From NCBI GenBank assembly GCA_965199875.1, contig OZ241346.1:2170001-2234000 (forward strand): DNA of 64,000 nucleotides, read 5' to 3'. Positions 34,190 to 43,357 of the stretch are shown one piece after another. The position numbers and the translations under genes were made by a program. This DNA is from VXYL01 sp965199875. Lineage in GTDB: Bacteria; Pseudomonadota; Gammaproteobacteria; Pseudomonadales; Azotimanducaceae. The notes under the pieces were generated by a model, which saw only the letters and a list, made by a program, of their open reading frames with translations, did not search any database and was not told where the DNA came from. Within the stretch, counting starts at the first letter, position 1. The number at the start of each line of letters is the position of its first letter.

Positions 34190-36228
34190 GGACTCGGCAG
34201 GGTTGCAGTGCCCTCGCCTGCCTGGGGGCGCTCCTGGCGGTCGCTTCCTGTGCGCCGGCGCCACCGAAAGACGCCGACTGGGCCGTCTATCTTGGCGACC
34301 CGGGGCGCCGGCACCACTCGCCGCTGACGCAGATCGACCGCAGCAACGTCGGCCAGCTGGAGCTGGCGTGGAGCTACCGCTCCGGCGAGCCCGAGGGCAC
34401 GATGTACACCAGTCCCCTGGTCGTCGACGGCGTCTTCTACGGCTTGTCGCCGAGCCTTGTGGCGTTTGCGCTGAACGCCGCCAGCGGCGAGGAGATCTGG
34501 CGCGCCGAGTTGGGCTTGGCGCCCGGCATGCAACGCGGCCTGATGTGGTGGCAGAAGAACGGAGACCAGCGCATCTTCTTCACCGCCGGACGCGAACTTC
34601 TGGCGCTGAACGCCGCCGACGGCAGCCTGGTGCAGAGCTTCGGCACCGGCGGCCGCCTGGACATCACCCCCGAAGACGACCGCGGCGGCCACTTCGCCGT
34701 CACCGTGCCCGGCGTTGTTTTCGAGGACATGATCATGCTCGGCTTCTCCACCTCGGAGTGGGCCGATTCCTTCCCCGGCTCGATACGCGCCTTCAGCGCC
34801 ATCGATGGCCGGCTGGTTTGGCAGTTCAACACCATTCCACCAGCCGGTGCGCCGGGTTCAGAAACCTGGGCCGAAGGCGCTCTCGCCAAGGCCGGTGGCG
34901 CGAACGTCTGGTCCGGCATGGCCTTGGACGAAGAACGCGGGATTCTGTTCGCGCCCACCGGATCGGCGACGCCGGACTTCGTGGGCGCAGACCGCTTGGG
35001 CGACAACCTCTACGCCAACTGCCTCGTCGCCCTCGACGTGCGCAGCGGCGAACTGAAGTGGCACTACCAGGTGGTGCGCCACGACCTCTGGGACCGGGAC
35101 AATCCGGCGCCGCCAACGCTGGTGCAGCTGCAGCGCGACGGCAGCACCATCGACGCGGTGGCGCTGACCACGAAGTCCGGCCACCTCTACGTCTTCGACC
35201 GGGAAACCGGCGAGCCCCTGTACCCGATCGTCGAAGTGGAGACGCTGCCAAGCACCATGCCGGGGGAAGTTCCCGCGCCCAGGCAGCCGCTGTCCACCGT
35301 CGCCTTCAGCCGCCAGACCTTCGAGCCGACCCGGCGCACGCCGGAGGCGACCGCCCACGTTCTGCAAGCCATCGCCGACTACGACATCCGACCGTGGGCG
35401 CCGCCAAGAGTCGGCACCGTGCTCATCTACCCTTGGTACGACGGTGGCGCGGAGTGGGGCGGTTCCGCCTTCGATCCGGCGCAGAACCGTCTGATACTGA
35501 ACGCCAACGACGCCGCCGGCATTCTCACGCTGGACGAGATTCCCGCCGGCTTCAGCAACTACGGCAGCTACGCCAGGCATTGCGGCAGCTGTCACGGCGC
35601 GAACCTGGAAGGCACGGACGCCGGAGTGGCCCTCGACGGCCTGCGCGAGCGCATGAAGTTCGACGAGGTGCGCCGCATCGTCCTTGAAGGCAGCGGCCGA
35701 ATGCCCGGCTTCGCGCACTTGAGCGACGCGGAGCGAAACGGCATCTTCAGAGTCGTCATGGCCGAGGAACTGGCGAAGGACGAACCCACCGACGAAGTCA
35801 CCTACTCCCACTGCTGCTACGTCTATCTGCGCGATCACGAAGGTCTGCCCGGCAACACGCCGCCCTGGGGCACGCTGAACTCCATCGACCTGGCCAGCGG
35901 CGAAATCGTCTGGAAGGTGCCGTTCGGCAACTTCCCGACGCATCCCGAACTCGGCTACGGGGCCATCAGCTACGGCGGCCCGGTGGTCACCGCCTCCGGC
36001 CTGATCTTCATCGCGGCGACCCCGGACCGGAAGTTCCGCGCCTACGACACCCGCGACGGGCGCGTGCTGTGGGAAACGGAGTTGACCGCCGCCGGCTTTT
36101 CGACACCCGCGGTCTACAGCGTCGACGGCAGACAATACGTCGCCATCGCAGCTGGCGGCGGCAGGATGGGGCCGCCGTCCGGTTCCGACTACTTCGCCTA
36201 CCGCCTGCCGGATGCGGCATTGGACTGA
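34186..36228 (+). CDS. PQQ-dependent dehydrogenase with cytochrome c inserted in the propeller
   Basis: A 680-aa lipoprotein-like precursor (signal with VASCAP, Cys near 22). PQQ-propeller repeats (NAASGEEIW, DVRSGELKW, DTRDGRVLW) surround an internal cytochrome c domain with haem motif CGSCHG at about residue 466. Propeller sequence resumes after it and ends AYRLPDA. It resembles glucose/quinate-type PQQ enzymes; the substrate is unknown. Electrons should flow from PQQ to the inserted haem in the periplasm. It is translationally coupled to galU. Confidence 0.88.
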   Translation: MRTRQGCSALACLGALLAVASCAPAPPKDADWAVYLGDPGRRHHSPLTQIDRSNVGQLELAWSYRSGEPEGTMYTSPLVVDGVFYGLSPSLVAFALNAASGEEIWRAELGLAPGMQRGLMWWQKNGDQRIFFTAGRELLALNAADGSLVQSFGTGGRLDITPEDDRGGHFAVTVPGVVFEDMIMLGFSTSEWADSFPGSIRAFSAIDGRLVWQFNTIPPAGAPGSETWAEGALAKAGGANVWSGMALDEERGILFAPTGSATPDFVGADRLGDNLYANCLVALDVRSGELKWHYQVVRHDLWDRDNPAPPTLVQLQRDGSTIDAVALTTKSGHLYVFDRETGEPLYPIVEVETLPSTMPGEVPAPRQPLSTVAFSRQTFEPTRRTPEATAHVLQAIADYDIRPWAPPRVGTVLIYPWYDGGAEWGGSAFDPAQNRLILNANDAAGILTLDEIPAGFSNYGSYARHCGSCHGANLEGTDAGVALDGLRERMKFDEVRRIVLEGSGRMPGFAHLSDAERNGIFRVVMAEELAKDEPTDEVTYSHCCYVYLRDHEGLPGNTPPWGTLNSIDLASGEIVWKVPFGNFPTHPELGYGAISYGGPVVTASGLIFIAATPDRKFRAYDTRDGRVLWETELTAAGFSTPAVYSVDGRQYVAIAAGGGRMGPPSGSDYFAYRLPDAALD

Positions 36229-36330
36229 ATGCCACTGGCGCTGGCTTGGGGATGCCACTCGGAGTCGTTGATGCGCCTGATGACCGTGCCGAATAACGTA
36301 CTGCACAGACTGCTGCCGAAGAGGATGCCG

Positions 36331-36972
36331 ATGGTGCTGAGAACGAACCTGCACACAACCGCTGTACTAGCCATCGCGCTAGCGGCCTGTCACGTCGCCG
36401 CCGATCACTTCGGCGGTCTGGGCACTTGCCCCGAGTTTCACGCCCCGGAATCCGGCGAATTCCGACTTGAGGAAAACCTTGTCGGCGTCGGCACCAACCT
36501 AGATATTCAGTCGCCGGACGGCACGCCGTTCGGACTGCTGGACGAACGGGTGCTCACCATCGGCACCGAGTACCGGGTCCTCAACCACGATGAGGAACTC
36601 GTCGCGACGGCCAAACAGAAGGTGATCTCGTGGGGCGTCAGCGTACGAGTCGACGATTGCCTTGGCAGGCACATGGCGACCATTGAGGAACGGGTGTTCC
36701 CGCTCTGGCGCGTGCGCACCACCTACGAGATCCTCGATCCTTCGGGCCGCCAAGTCGCTCGCTCGGACAAGACCGATTTCATGGGCGTCGACATGGAGTT
36801 CGTCGACCCAGACGACAACGTGCTGGGCCGCATCGAGCGATCGTTGATGGGCGGCATGCTCTACGACGTGTGGAACGGCAGCATCACCGACGGTTCTCCC
36901 GACGCCATGATCGTGCTGGCCGTGGCGGCCGCGCTCAAGAGTCGCGCCGACAACAAGCGATCGGAGAATTGA
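36331..36972 (+). CDS. Exported LURP-one/scramblase-like domain protein
   Basis: A 213-aa protein. A signal peptide covers about residues 1-22 (TTAVLAIALAACHVAA). The rest alternates strands in a tubby/LURP-like barrel: RVLTIGTEYRVLNHDEEL, then TTYEILDPSGRQVARSDK and FVDPDDNVLGRIER. ATG 36331 has AGAGG at proper spacing; earlier ATGs in frame lack it. LURP-like proteins are usually cytoplasmic, so a secreted form is uncommon. Role unknown. Confidence 0.65.
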   Translation: MVLRTNLHTTAVLAIALAACHVAADHFGGLGTCPEFHAPESGEFRLEENLVGVGTNLDIQSPDGTPFGLLDERVLTIGTEYRVLNHDEELVATAKQKVISWGVSVRVDDCLGRHMATIEERVFPLWRVRTTYEILDPSGRQVARSDKTDFMGVDMEFVDPDDNVLGRIERSLMGGMLYDVWNGSITDGSPDAMIVLAVAAALKSRADNKRSEN

Positions 36973-37003
36973 GTCAAAAACACAGGATGTTTCGCTACAT
37001 GGA

Positions 37004-38254
37004 TCAAGTGCGGCTTGAGGTTGTCTCTAACTTCTTCCGTATTCGTTTCTCCGCGCTCCGGGTGATCGTCTTTGTCGCCAAGAAGCCGAAGAAGCGGCTT
37101 TTCTCGACAATTCTGGTGACCTTCGGCTCGGTCGGTGTGTCGATGTGCATACCGCCACTGTCAATCACCAAGCGATAGGTGCCGTGCCTGAAGTCGATTC
37201 GCGTCTCTGCGCAGTCCCAGCCAAGTTCTCGCACAAGATCTTGTGCCGCCTGATCTTGCTTCGGCGACCAGTCGTCCTGGGTATCGAATAGCTCGCGCAG
37301 CGGCCTTGGTCTCGGCGATGGCACGCCCAAGTCGAAATCCGAGCCCGCCATCCGGTGCGAGAGCGATGCCATCCGGTCGGAGACAGCCGCACCAAGTCCG
37401 GCGACATCGCGCAGTTTCGCGGGCACCCCCAACCATCTGTCGCGTACGCCGAAGAGAATGGCCGCGGCCAGCAGGTCCACCTCATTGAGTTCGTCGTGCT
37501 CGAAGTCCAGCAGATCCGTGCAGCTTTCGCGCAGGAAGAAGAGGATCATCGATCGTGCGAGCGGCGACTGGTGGCGTGAGAACAACTCGCTGATCGTGGC
37601 TGCCCCAAGTCCGGTCAGCGATACGAGCGTGTCGAACAGTTTTCTTACGCCCGCCTTGGCGCGCTGATCCAGAGTCTCCAGTTCCGCCTCAAGGTACGAC
37701 AACGCCACGTCTTGCGCACTCAGCGAGTCGCCAGCACCGCGCCATTCGACTAATCTATCCACGATGCCCCAGAAGAGACGCTCATGCGGTTCGGCCCGCC
37801 TTTCATCCGCCCCACCCGATGACATCGAGCCAACGCCTGTTTGCGCCCACGTAGAGAGTGCATTCAATGGCGTTTGCGTCATCGGGGTAGCGTCGGCCGG
37901 ATCGAATGCAGCTGAACATGCGCGCATCGACAACGCGCCGCGGTTGCCAAGATGCAGAAACAGTGCAGCCACGGCGCCAGTAGCGAGAGGCGCTTGCAGC
38001 GGCGTGTCCCGCTGGATTGGAGCTTCGCTCGGTGGCCAATGCGCGGTGGAGGTTCGAGTGAAAGCCCTCCCGTTTACACTGCGCTTGAAGTCCGCTAGCG
38101 CCACGTTCCCGTAGTCCTTCGCGTCGGCCTCGGTCTCCTTCTTGTCGGCTTCCGATGCGAACAGGATGCGCTTGATGCACGTGGTGGGCAGCGGCGCTGG
38201 CAACCAAAGCCAAGGTGCTCCAGGATCGGTCGATGGAACGCACAGGCACGTCAA
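37004..38254 (-). pseudogene. Unrecognised defence-operon protein, C-terminal part (split by IS copy 1)
   Basis: This is the C-terminal about 416 residues of a gene whose N-terminus lies at 39907-40186, on the far side of the IS. Joining the parts and removing the duplicated TCAA gives 1527 bases, a continuous 508-aa frame reading ILEVDLTCLCVPST across the site. The section is mostly helical with a conserved-looking tail (GTYRLVIDSGGMHID, then FFGFLATKT). It has no recognised domain. It was the third gene of the operon headed by the DrmA-like gene. Confidence 0.75.
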
Positions 38255-39906
38255 CCCTATTGTTGCAGTTTGAGTTCATGCGAGGTTGGAGAAGTGCGTT
38301 TGATTTTCCAAGTTTCGGAGAGCGATGCGGTTGCCGGTCAAGGTCACTGGCGGTGAGGTTGTCCGGGCGGGCGTTTTCGGGCGTCCGCGGGATTCGGAAG
38401 ACGATTGCTCCACTGTTTCTCGGAAGCGAAAAAGGCGGCCTCCTTTGGTACGATGTTGCTGTTGGAACAAACATCGAAGGAGACCGCCGGAGTGAATCGT
38501 ATCAGGAAAGAAGTCAGCGGCAAAACCACAAGCGCGCTGGAAATCCGGTTCGAGGCCCAGAGCCTCACGTCGCACGCCGGCCTGGTGGTGTTCCAGCGCC
38601 TGTTCTCGCGCCTCGAACTGAAGGAGCGGCTGCGCGGCTGCTTCCGGCACGAGTCGGGACGGCGCGCCTACGCGCCGCACGTGGTGACGCTGCTGCTGGT
38701 GGTGCATCTGCTCCTTGGCTGCCGCGAGCTGCGCGACATGGCGCGCTACCGGAACGACGAGGCGGTGCGGCGCGCGGTCGGGCTGCGGCGGCTGCCGGAC
38801 GTGTCGACGGTGTCGCGGGCGCTGTCGGACGTGGACGCGCGCGGCGCCGACCGGGTGCGGGCGCTGTCGCGGGACCTGGCGCTGGAGCGGCTGCGCGCGC
38901 TGGAGCGGCTGCGCGCGCTGGGGCCGCGGCGGGTCACGGTGGACTTCGACGGCACGGTGCTGGCGACGCGGCGGCTGGCGGAGGGTTCGGCGGTGGGCTA
39001 CAACCCGGGCAGGAAGGGCGAGCGCAGCTACTGGCCGCTGTTCGCCACCGTGGCGCAGACCGGCCAGACGCTCGACCTGCTGCACCGGCCGGGCAACGTG
39101 GCGGACTCCACGGGAGCTGCTGATTTCATTGGCGAAAGCATGGATCGGCTGCGCGCCGCGCTGCCGCGCGCCCGGCTGGAGACGCGCATGGACTCGGCGT
39201 TCTTCGACGGCCGGCTGCTGGACGAGCTGGAGCGGCGCGGCGTCGAGTACTCGGTGTCCGTGCCGTTCGCCCGCTTCGCCGACCTCAAGGCGGCGGTCGA
39301 GGGCCGCCGCCTCTGGCGCCGCGCCGGCCCCGGCTTGGCGTTCTTCGAGCCGCGCTGGAAGCCCGCCAGCTGGGATCGCCGCCGCCGCGTGGTCGTCGTC
39401 CGCCGCCGCGTTCCGGAGCGCCGCAAGGAGCCTCTCCAACTCGACCTGTTCGAGCCCCGCGAGCACGGCTTCGAGTTCAAGGCCGTCGTCACCAACAAGC
39501 GCGTCCGCGCCCGCGCCGTCGCGCTGTTCCACGAAGGCCGCGGCGCCCAGGAGGCGACGTTCGCCGAACTCAAGTCCCAATGCGGACTCGGCTACGCGCC
39601 CAGCCGCAAGGAAGCCGCCAACCGGCTCTTCTCCCTCGCCGCCGTGCTCGCCCACAACCTCGGCCGCGAACTCCAAATGGCCACCCGCGCGCCTCTCCGG
39701 AGCACCACCGCCAAACGCTCTCCGCTCTGGGCCTTCGCCCAACCGCGAACGATGCGCAACGACTTCCTGCTTCGCGCCGGCCTGTTCCTCAACCGCGCCG
39801 GAAAACCCGTTCTTTCCATCATGAACGACGACAAGGCGGAAGCCGTCATGTCTGAATACCTTGCCGCCCTCGCCACATAGTTCGGCAAAAACCTGCAACA
39901 ATAGGG
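38255..39906 (+). mobile_element. IS1380-family insertion sequence, copy 1 (intact)
   Basis: A 1652-bp element with 14-bp terminal inverted repeats, CCCTATTGTTGCAG at the left and its complement at the right. It is flanked by a 4-bp target duplication TCAA (38251-38254 and 39907-39910). It carries one transposase gene on the plus strand. It interrupts the third gene of the defence operon. A second, degenerate copy lies at 62067-63721. Confidence 0.93.
38492..39880 (+). CDS. IS1380-family transposase
   Basis: A 462-aa DDE transposase. The core reads VTVDFDGTVLATRR with EGSAVGYNPGRKG, then TGQTLDLLHRPGN and METRMDSAFF-type second acidic region, typical of IS1380. GTG 38492 follows GAAGGAGA; an ATG at 38453 is in frame but lacks a ribosome site. 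The frame is uninterrupted, so the element is potentially active. Confidence 0.92.
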   Translation: MNRIRKEVSGKTTSALEIRFEAQSLTSHAGLVVFQRLFSRLELKERLRGCFRHESGRRAYAPHVVTLLLVVHLLLGCRELRDMARYRNDEAVRRAVGLRRLPDVSTVSRALSDVDARGADRVRALSRDLALERLRALERLRALGPRRVTVDFDGTVLATRRLAEGSAVGYNPGRKGERSYWPLFATVAQTGQTLDLLHRPGNVADSTGAADFIGESMDRLRAALPRARLETRMDSAFFDGRLLDELERRGVEYSVSVPFARFADLKAAVEGRRLWRRAGPGLAFFEPRWKPASWDRRRRVVVVRRRVPERRKEPLQLDLFEPREHGFEFKAVVTNKRVRARAVALFHEGRGAQEATFAELKSQCGLGYAPSRKEAANRLFSLAAVLAHNLGRELQMATRAPLRSTTAKRSPLWAFAQPRTMRNDFLLRAGLFLNRAGKPVLSIMNDDKAEAVMSEYLAALAT

Positions 39907-40186
39907 TCAAGTCAACTTCGAGAATCACTGGGCGCAGATGCGGGGCTTCATCCGTGGACAACTTGAGAGCGCGAGCCGGAACCTTCTTGTCTAGGAACAA
40001 CGGAATGGAACCGGGCGACGCGGCCAACGTGTCTTGATAGTACTTGCGGCCGAACCCCGCTGGCGGCATCAGCAGCCCTGCACCGACCATGTAGAACAGG
40101 TTGAGGTGATTCGTTACGGCCCAAGCCAACGCGGGCACCGACGTCTTCGGAACCTCCGGGCGTTGGCTCAGCAAGTCATCTTCCAC
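39907..40186 (-). pseudogene. Unrecognised defence-operon protein, N-terminal part (split by IS copy 1)
   Basis: The N-terminal about 93 residues of the interrupted 508-aa protein. ATG 40186 overlaps the end of the SF1 helicase gene by 11 bases. The segment reads AWAVTNHLNLFYMVGAGLLMPP, then PGSIPLF and LRPVILEVDL. The H-x-x-N-L ... GLL pattern recalls the first strand of DarT-like ADP-ribosyltransferases; this is speculative. The reading frame resumes at 38254 beyond the IS. Confidence 0.75.
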
Positions 40187-41354
40187 GTCTAAGCTCCTGT
40201 CGTCGCATGATGTTCGGATCGTCAGGCAGAATATCGTCGATGCGGGCGCGTCCCGCCTTCTTGAATAGGAACACCCGATCTATCGCGCGGGCGACCATGA
40301 CGTAGAACATGCGCTTGGTCGCGTCTGGATCGACAGGATCGTAGTAGTGTTCATCAATGTCCGCGAGAATGGCCGTGTCGAACTCAAGCCCTTTGCAGGA
40401 CTGGGCGTTGATCACAAGGATCCCACCTTTCCGGAAGGTCACGTCTGGGCGGTGCTCTCCGTGGAACGTCTCAATGGTTGGTTTCGGATTGTCAAGCGAA
40501 ATGCCAGAGTCGTGCAGCGCCTTCAAGTAGCGCTCGCGCACGACGTTCTTTGGCGTGATCACGCCTATCAGCCTGCGGGGTTCACTATCTGCATGCCGGA
40601 GAATGTTCGCGGCGACTGTCGCCAAGTCCGTCTGTCGATACGTATAGAGCACGGGCACAGAGCGCCGCTCGCTGGTGCCCCTCGGAAGCGACGGAGGCGG
40701 GCTAGCCGGGTTGCCGGTATAGAACTCCCTTGCAAGCCGCGCCACCCCATATCGGTTGCGATAGTTCAAGTCGAGCTCGATCACGTCCTTCGTATCTATG
40801 TCCAGTCGTTCCTCTAGCTGTTTTCGGCTGCTGTTGGCAGCGGCAATCTGCTGGTTTTGATCCGCAACCACAAAGAAGTTCTCGAAGCCCATGCGGATGA
40901 GCGTCTCGTAGAACTGTGGCGGCATGTCTTGGCCCTCGTCGATGACAAGGTGTGGTCGGGGCGCGGCGCGGCCGGCATCCCGCGCTATCTCCGTTTTGCC
41001 TATGGCGTCCCAGTCCTCGGCCTGGTAGCGATTCGGCTGCGGCGGCATCAGCGGAACTCGCTGCCGGAGCACTTCCCAATACGTCCGCCGAAACCAAGCT
41101 ATCCAAGTGGAGCTCTCCAAGACCGCCCCGAATAGCTGGCCGCTCGCACGATGCAAGAGATGGTTGTACACGAGGAATACATAGTCGTCACCGTCTTGAC
41201 GGTGGCGCCTACTGCGGAGCAGCGCGAGGACGGACTTCCCCGTGCCCGGGCCGCCAACGATCAGGTGCTGGCCCTCCTTTGGCAGCGCCCGCGCAGCCTC
41301 TTGCTCCTTGCTCAGGTCTTGGACCCCAGGCAGCTTGAACTCGCGGGATGCCAT
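40176..41354 (-). CDS. Compact superfamily 1 helicase
   Basis: A 392-aa UvrD/Rep-like helicase with Walker A GGPGTGKS (34-41), Walker B VIDEGQDM (about 137-144), motif III VVADQNQQI, motif IV LDLNYRN, motif V SCKGLEFDTAIL and motif VI-like FYVMVARAIDRVFLF. It lacks the large 1B/2B insertions of UvrD. The ATG at 41354 overlaps the stop of the DrmA-like gene (TGATG), and the third gene starts inside its end. The set looks like a translationally coupled defence operon. Confidence 0.85.
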   Translation of the reverse strand: MASREFKLPGVQDLSKEQEAARALPKEGQHLIVGGPGTGKSVLALLRSRRHRQDGDDYVFLVYNHLLHRASGQLFGAVLESSTWIAWFRRTYWEVLRQRVPLMPPQPNRYQAEDWDAIGKTEIARDAGRAAPRPHLVIDEGQDMPPQFYETLIRMGFENFFVVADQNQQIAAANSSRKQLEERLDIDTKDVIELDLNYRNRYGVARLAREFYTGNPASPPPSLPRGTSERRSVPVLYTYRQTDLATVAANILRHADSEPRRLIGVITPKNVVRERYLKALHDSGISLDNPKPTIETFHGEHRPDVTFRKGGILVINAQSCKGLEFDTAILADIDEHYYDPVDPDATKRMFYVMVARAIDRVFLFKKAGRARIDDILPDDPNIMRRQELRRGR

Positions 41355-43156
41355 CAGTCCGCTACCCCCGCATAGGTCCAGATTGCCGGCAGGTCGGCGT
41401 CATCGCCACGGACGAAAACTCGGTCAAGCAGCACGTTGCCATAGGCGCAGGCGCCGAATGCGCAGTCGCTGTTGCAGCAGTAGAAGGCGAAGCTGGTCTC
41501 CGTTGCATCGTAGCTGGTGTCGTGGGCGTCAAACTGATGGGCGCACCAAGGGCAGTGATCCATTAGCAGGGCGTGCCGCCCCAATGAGCTGCCGGCAACG
41601 ATCGCGTCAACGGCTTCGCCTGCTTGCTTGAACGTGTTGGGTGTGCTCTGCCGACCTACCCAGATGCCAACGGAGATGGCTTCTTCGCCAAGTCTCGAAT
41701 CTTCACGCCGCATCAACTCCAATGCGCAGATCACACGGGCGGCGCGCTCGAACTGCTGGCGGGTTAGGAGCCTGAGCGTGTAGCGCATGAAGGCGGCGGT
41801 ACCGGCCCCTTTTGGCCCGTATTTCAGCCGCCGCCATATGACGAGAAAAGCGATGAGGCCGAGATAGGCTTCCGTCTTGCCGCCGCCGGTCGGGAACCAG
41901 ATCAAATCCAAGACGTCGCGAAACCCGTCGTCCTCTCGAATTGCAGACTCCATCACCGTGAGGAGAAAGGCGAGTTGAAACGACCGCCAGCGATGCGGCC
42001 TGTCGTCTTGGTCGCCACGCACCAAGTCACCCTGCCGCATCTGATCGCGCATGGCTTGGTTCGCCAAGCGGAAGGCTTCGAGCGCCATTGGATCAGACCG
42101 AAGCATGGCGACGCAGGCTTGCATGCGCCGAAGCGCCGTGGCCATCCTCTCCAGCACGCGCTGGGCTGCCGCGCTGTCCACACTGTCCTGCAAGTTGCTT
42201 GCCTTGCGCTGTTGTTCCTCGATCCAACGGCCATACTCCGTCACGAAGGCTTCGAGTTCGTCAGGCCGTGGAGCACTGGCGAGACGATCCAAGGTCAAGG
42301 TGGTCTCGCCGCCGCCGTCGATGCTCACCATAGGCGTCTCCACGGTTGGCATGAAGTCGACCCACAGTTCCGGCCGTCCCCGCGCGTCGGCCGGCCAAGC
42401 CACCGCCGCGCCGTGGCCAACGGCATAGATGCGCCGTTCGCGGTATTGGAGTTCAAGCTCCTGCTCCTCTTCGGTGAGCAAGCTCGGACTCACCCGTGGA
42501 TACTCGACCAGCCGCCCCCTGGTGACGGCGCAGCGAAGCTCGACTTGGAACAGTGCCTTTTCGATCCGGTCTCGTTCCGACGGTCTTGCGGAATCCAATG
42601 GCTGTTGGTTGAACAGGGTGACGGTGAGCAGCGTCCCGTCACGGTGCTGACGATTACGAACTTCAATGCCGGCCCGGCCCTCCCAGATCGGGTCGAAGGG
42701 CGAACTGGACTCGCTCCATGTGCAAGAGAGTTCCAGCAAGGGCTTTCGCTCAAACTCGCGAGAGATGAAACGCCCTCGTTCGTCTCGAACTCCCTGTTGG
42801 ACGTAGACGGTTGCGGACGCCGTGATGTCAAGCGACACCGTGCCGCGAACGAAGAACGAAAAACCGACCGCGGACGGCGGCACGTATCTGCGCCGGCGGG
42901 CCGGCTGTGCCGTTGTTCGGTCGTCGTCCGGATCCTCGCTCTCGTCCGCTTCATCGTCATCGAGCAAGTCGTCGTCCGCTGTCGCGTCGCCTGCCGCAGC
43001 GTCCACGCCAGACCTGCCGGGATCGATGGGATGTAGTACCCCGGTTGGGTACCTAGTCAACGGCGAGATGCGCAGGACTTCGTCATCTTCGCCTGCCGGC
43101 CCCATGAGCTGGTCACGCAGCCATGCGACGAGCGTGGTTCTAGCGTCAGCGAACAT
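41354..43156 (-). CDS. DrmA-like helicase N-terminal half
   Basis: A 600-aa protein. The N-terminus with an acidic stretch (57-79), RYVPPSAVGFSFFV and TRYPTGVL, and the later WRSFQLAFLL, WFPTGGGKTEAYLG (Walker A, K427), RYTLRLLTRQQFERA and IWVGRQSTPNT all match DrmA, the helicase of DISARM systems. A cysteine cluster (C535, C538, C560, C565) follows. DrmA proteins are about twice as long; here the second motor lobe is missing and the stop codon is coupled to an SF1 helicase gene. None of the other DISARM genes (drmB, drmC, methylase) is adjacent. Confidence 0.82.
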   Translation of the reverse strand: MFADARTTLVAWLRDQLMGPAGEDDEVLRISPLTRYPTGVLHPIDPGRSGVDAAAGDATADDDLLDDDEADESEDPDDDRTTAQPARRRRYVPPSAVGFSFFVRGTVSLDITASATVYVQQGVRDERGRFISREFERKPLLELSCTWSESSSPFDPIWEGRAGIEVRNRQHRDGTLLTVTLFNQQPLDSARPSERDRIEKALFQVELRCAVTRGRLVEYPRVSPSLLTEEEQELELQYRERRIYAVGHGAAVAWPADARGRPELWVDFMPTVETPMVSIDGGGETTLTLDRLASAPRPDELEAFVTEYGRWIEEQQRKASNLQDSVDSAAAQRVLERMATALRRMQACVAMLRSDPMALEAFRLANQAMRDQMRQGDLVRGDQDDRPHRWRSFQLAFLLTVMESAIREDDGFRDVLDLIWFPTGGGKTEAYLGLIAFLVIWRRLKYGPKGAGTAAFMRYTLRLLTRQQFERAARVICALELMRREDSRLGEEAISVGIWVGRQSTPNTFKQAGEAVDAIVAGSSLGRHALLMDHCPWCAHQFDAHDTSYDATETSFAFYCCNSDCAFGACAYGNVLLDRVFVRGDDADLPAIWTYAGVAD

Positions 43157-43357
43157 CGGCTTGATACTCAGTGGAATAGCGAACCCGATCTTGTGGGCGG
43201 ATCGCCTGCGGCAACTTGCGAGACGGCACCATCCAAGGGACGGAATCTACCACACGCACCGCATGTCCGCCGGCCGCGGCGCCAGTGTCACCAGTACAGG
43301 TCCCACTCGCCGTTGCAGAGTGGTCGTCACTCTAACCGGCCCCGTTCTCGTCACCGC

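Noticed and set aside
41354..43156. Calling this region a standard DISARM system.
   Set aside because: Only a DrmA-like half is present; drmB, drmC, drmD/E and the DISARM methylase are absent, and the neighbours differ.
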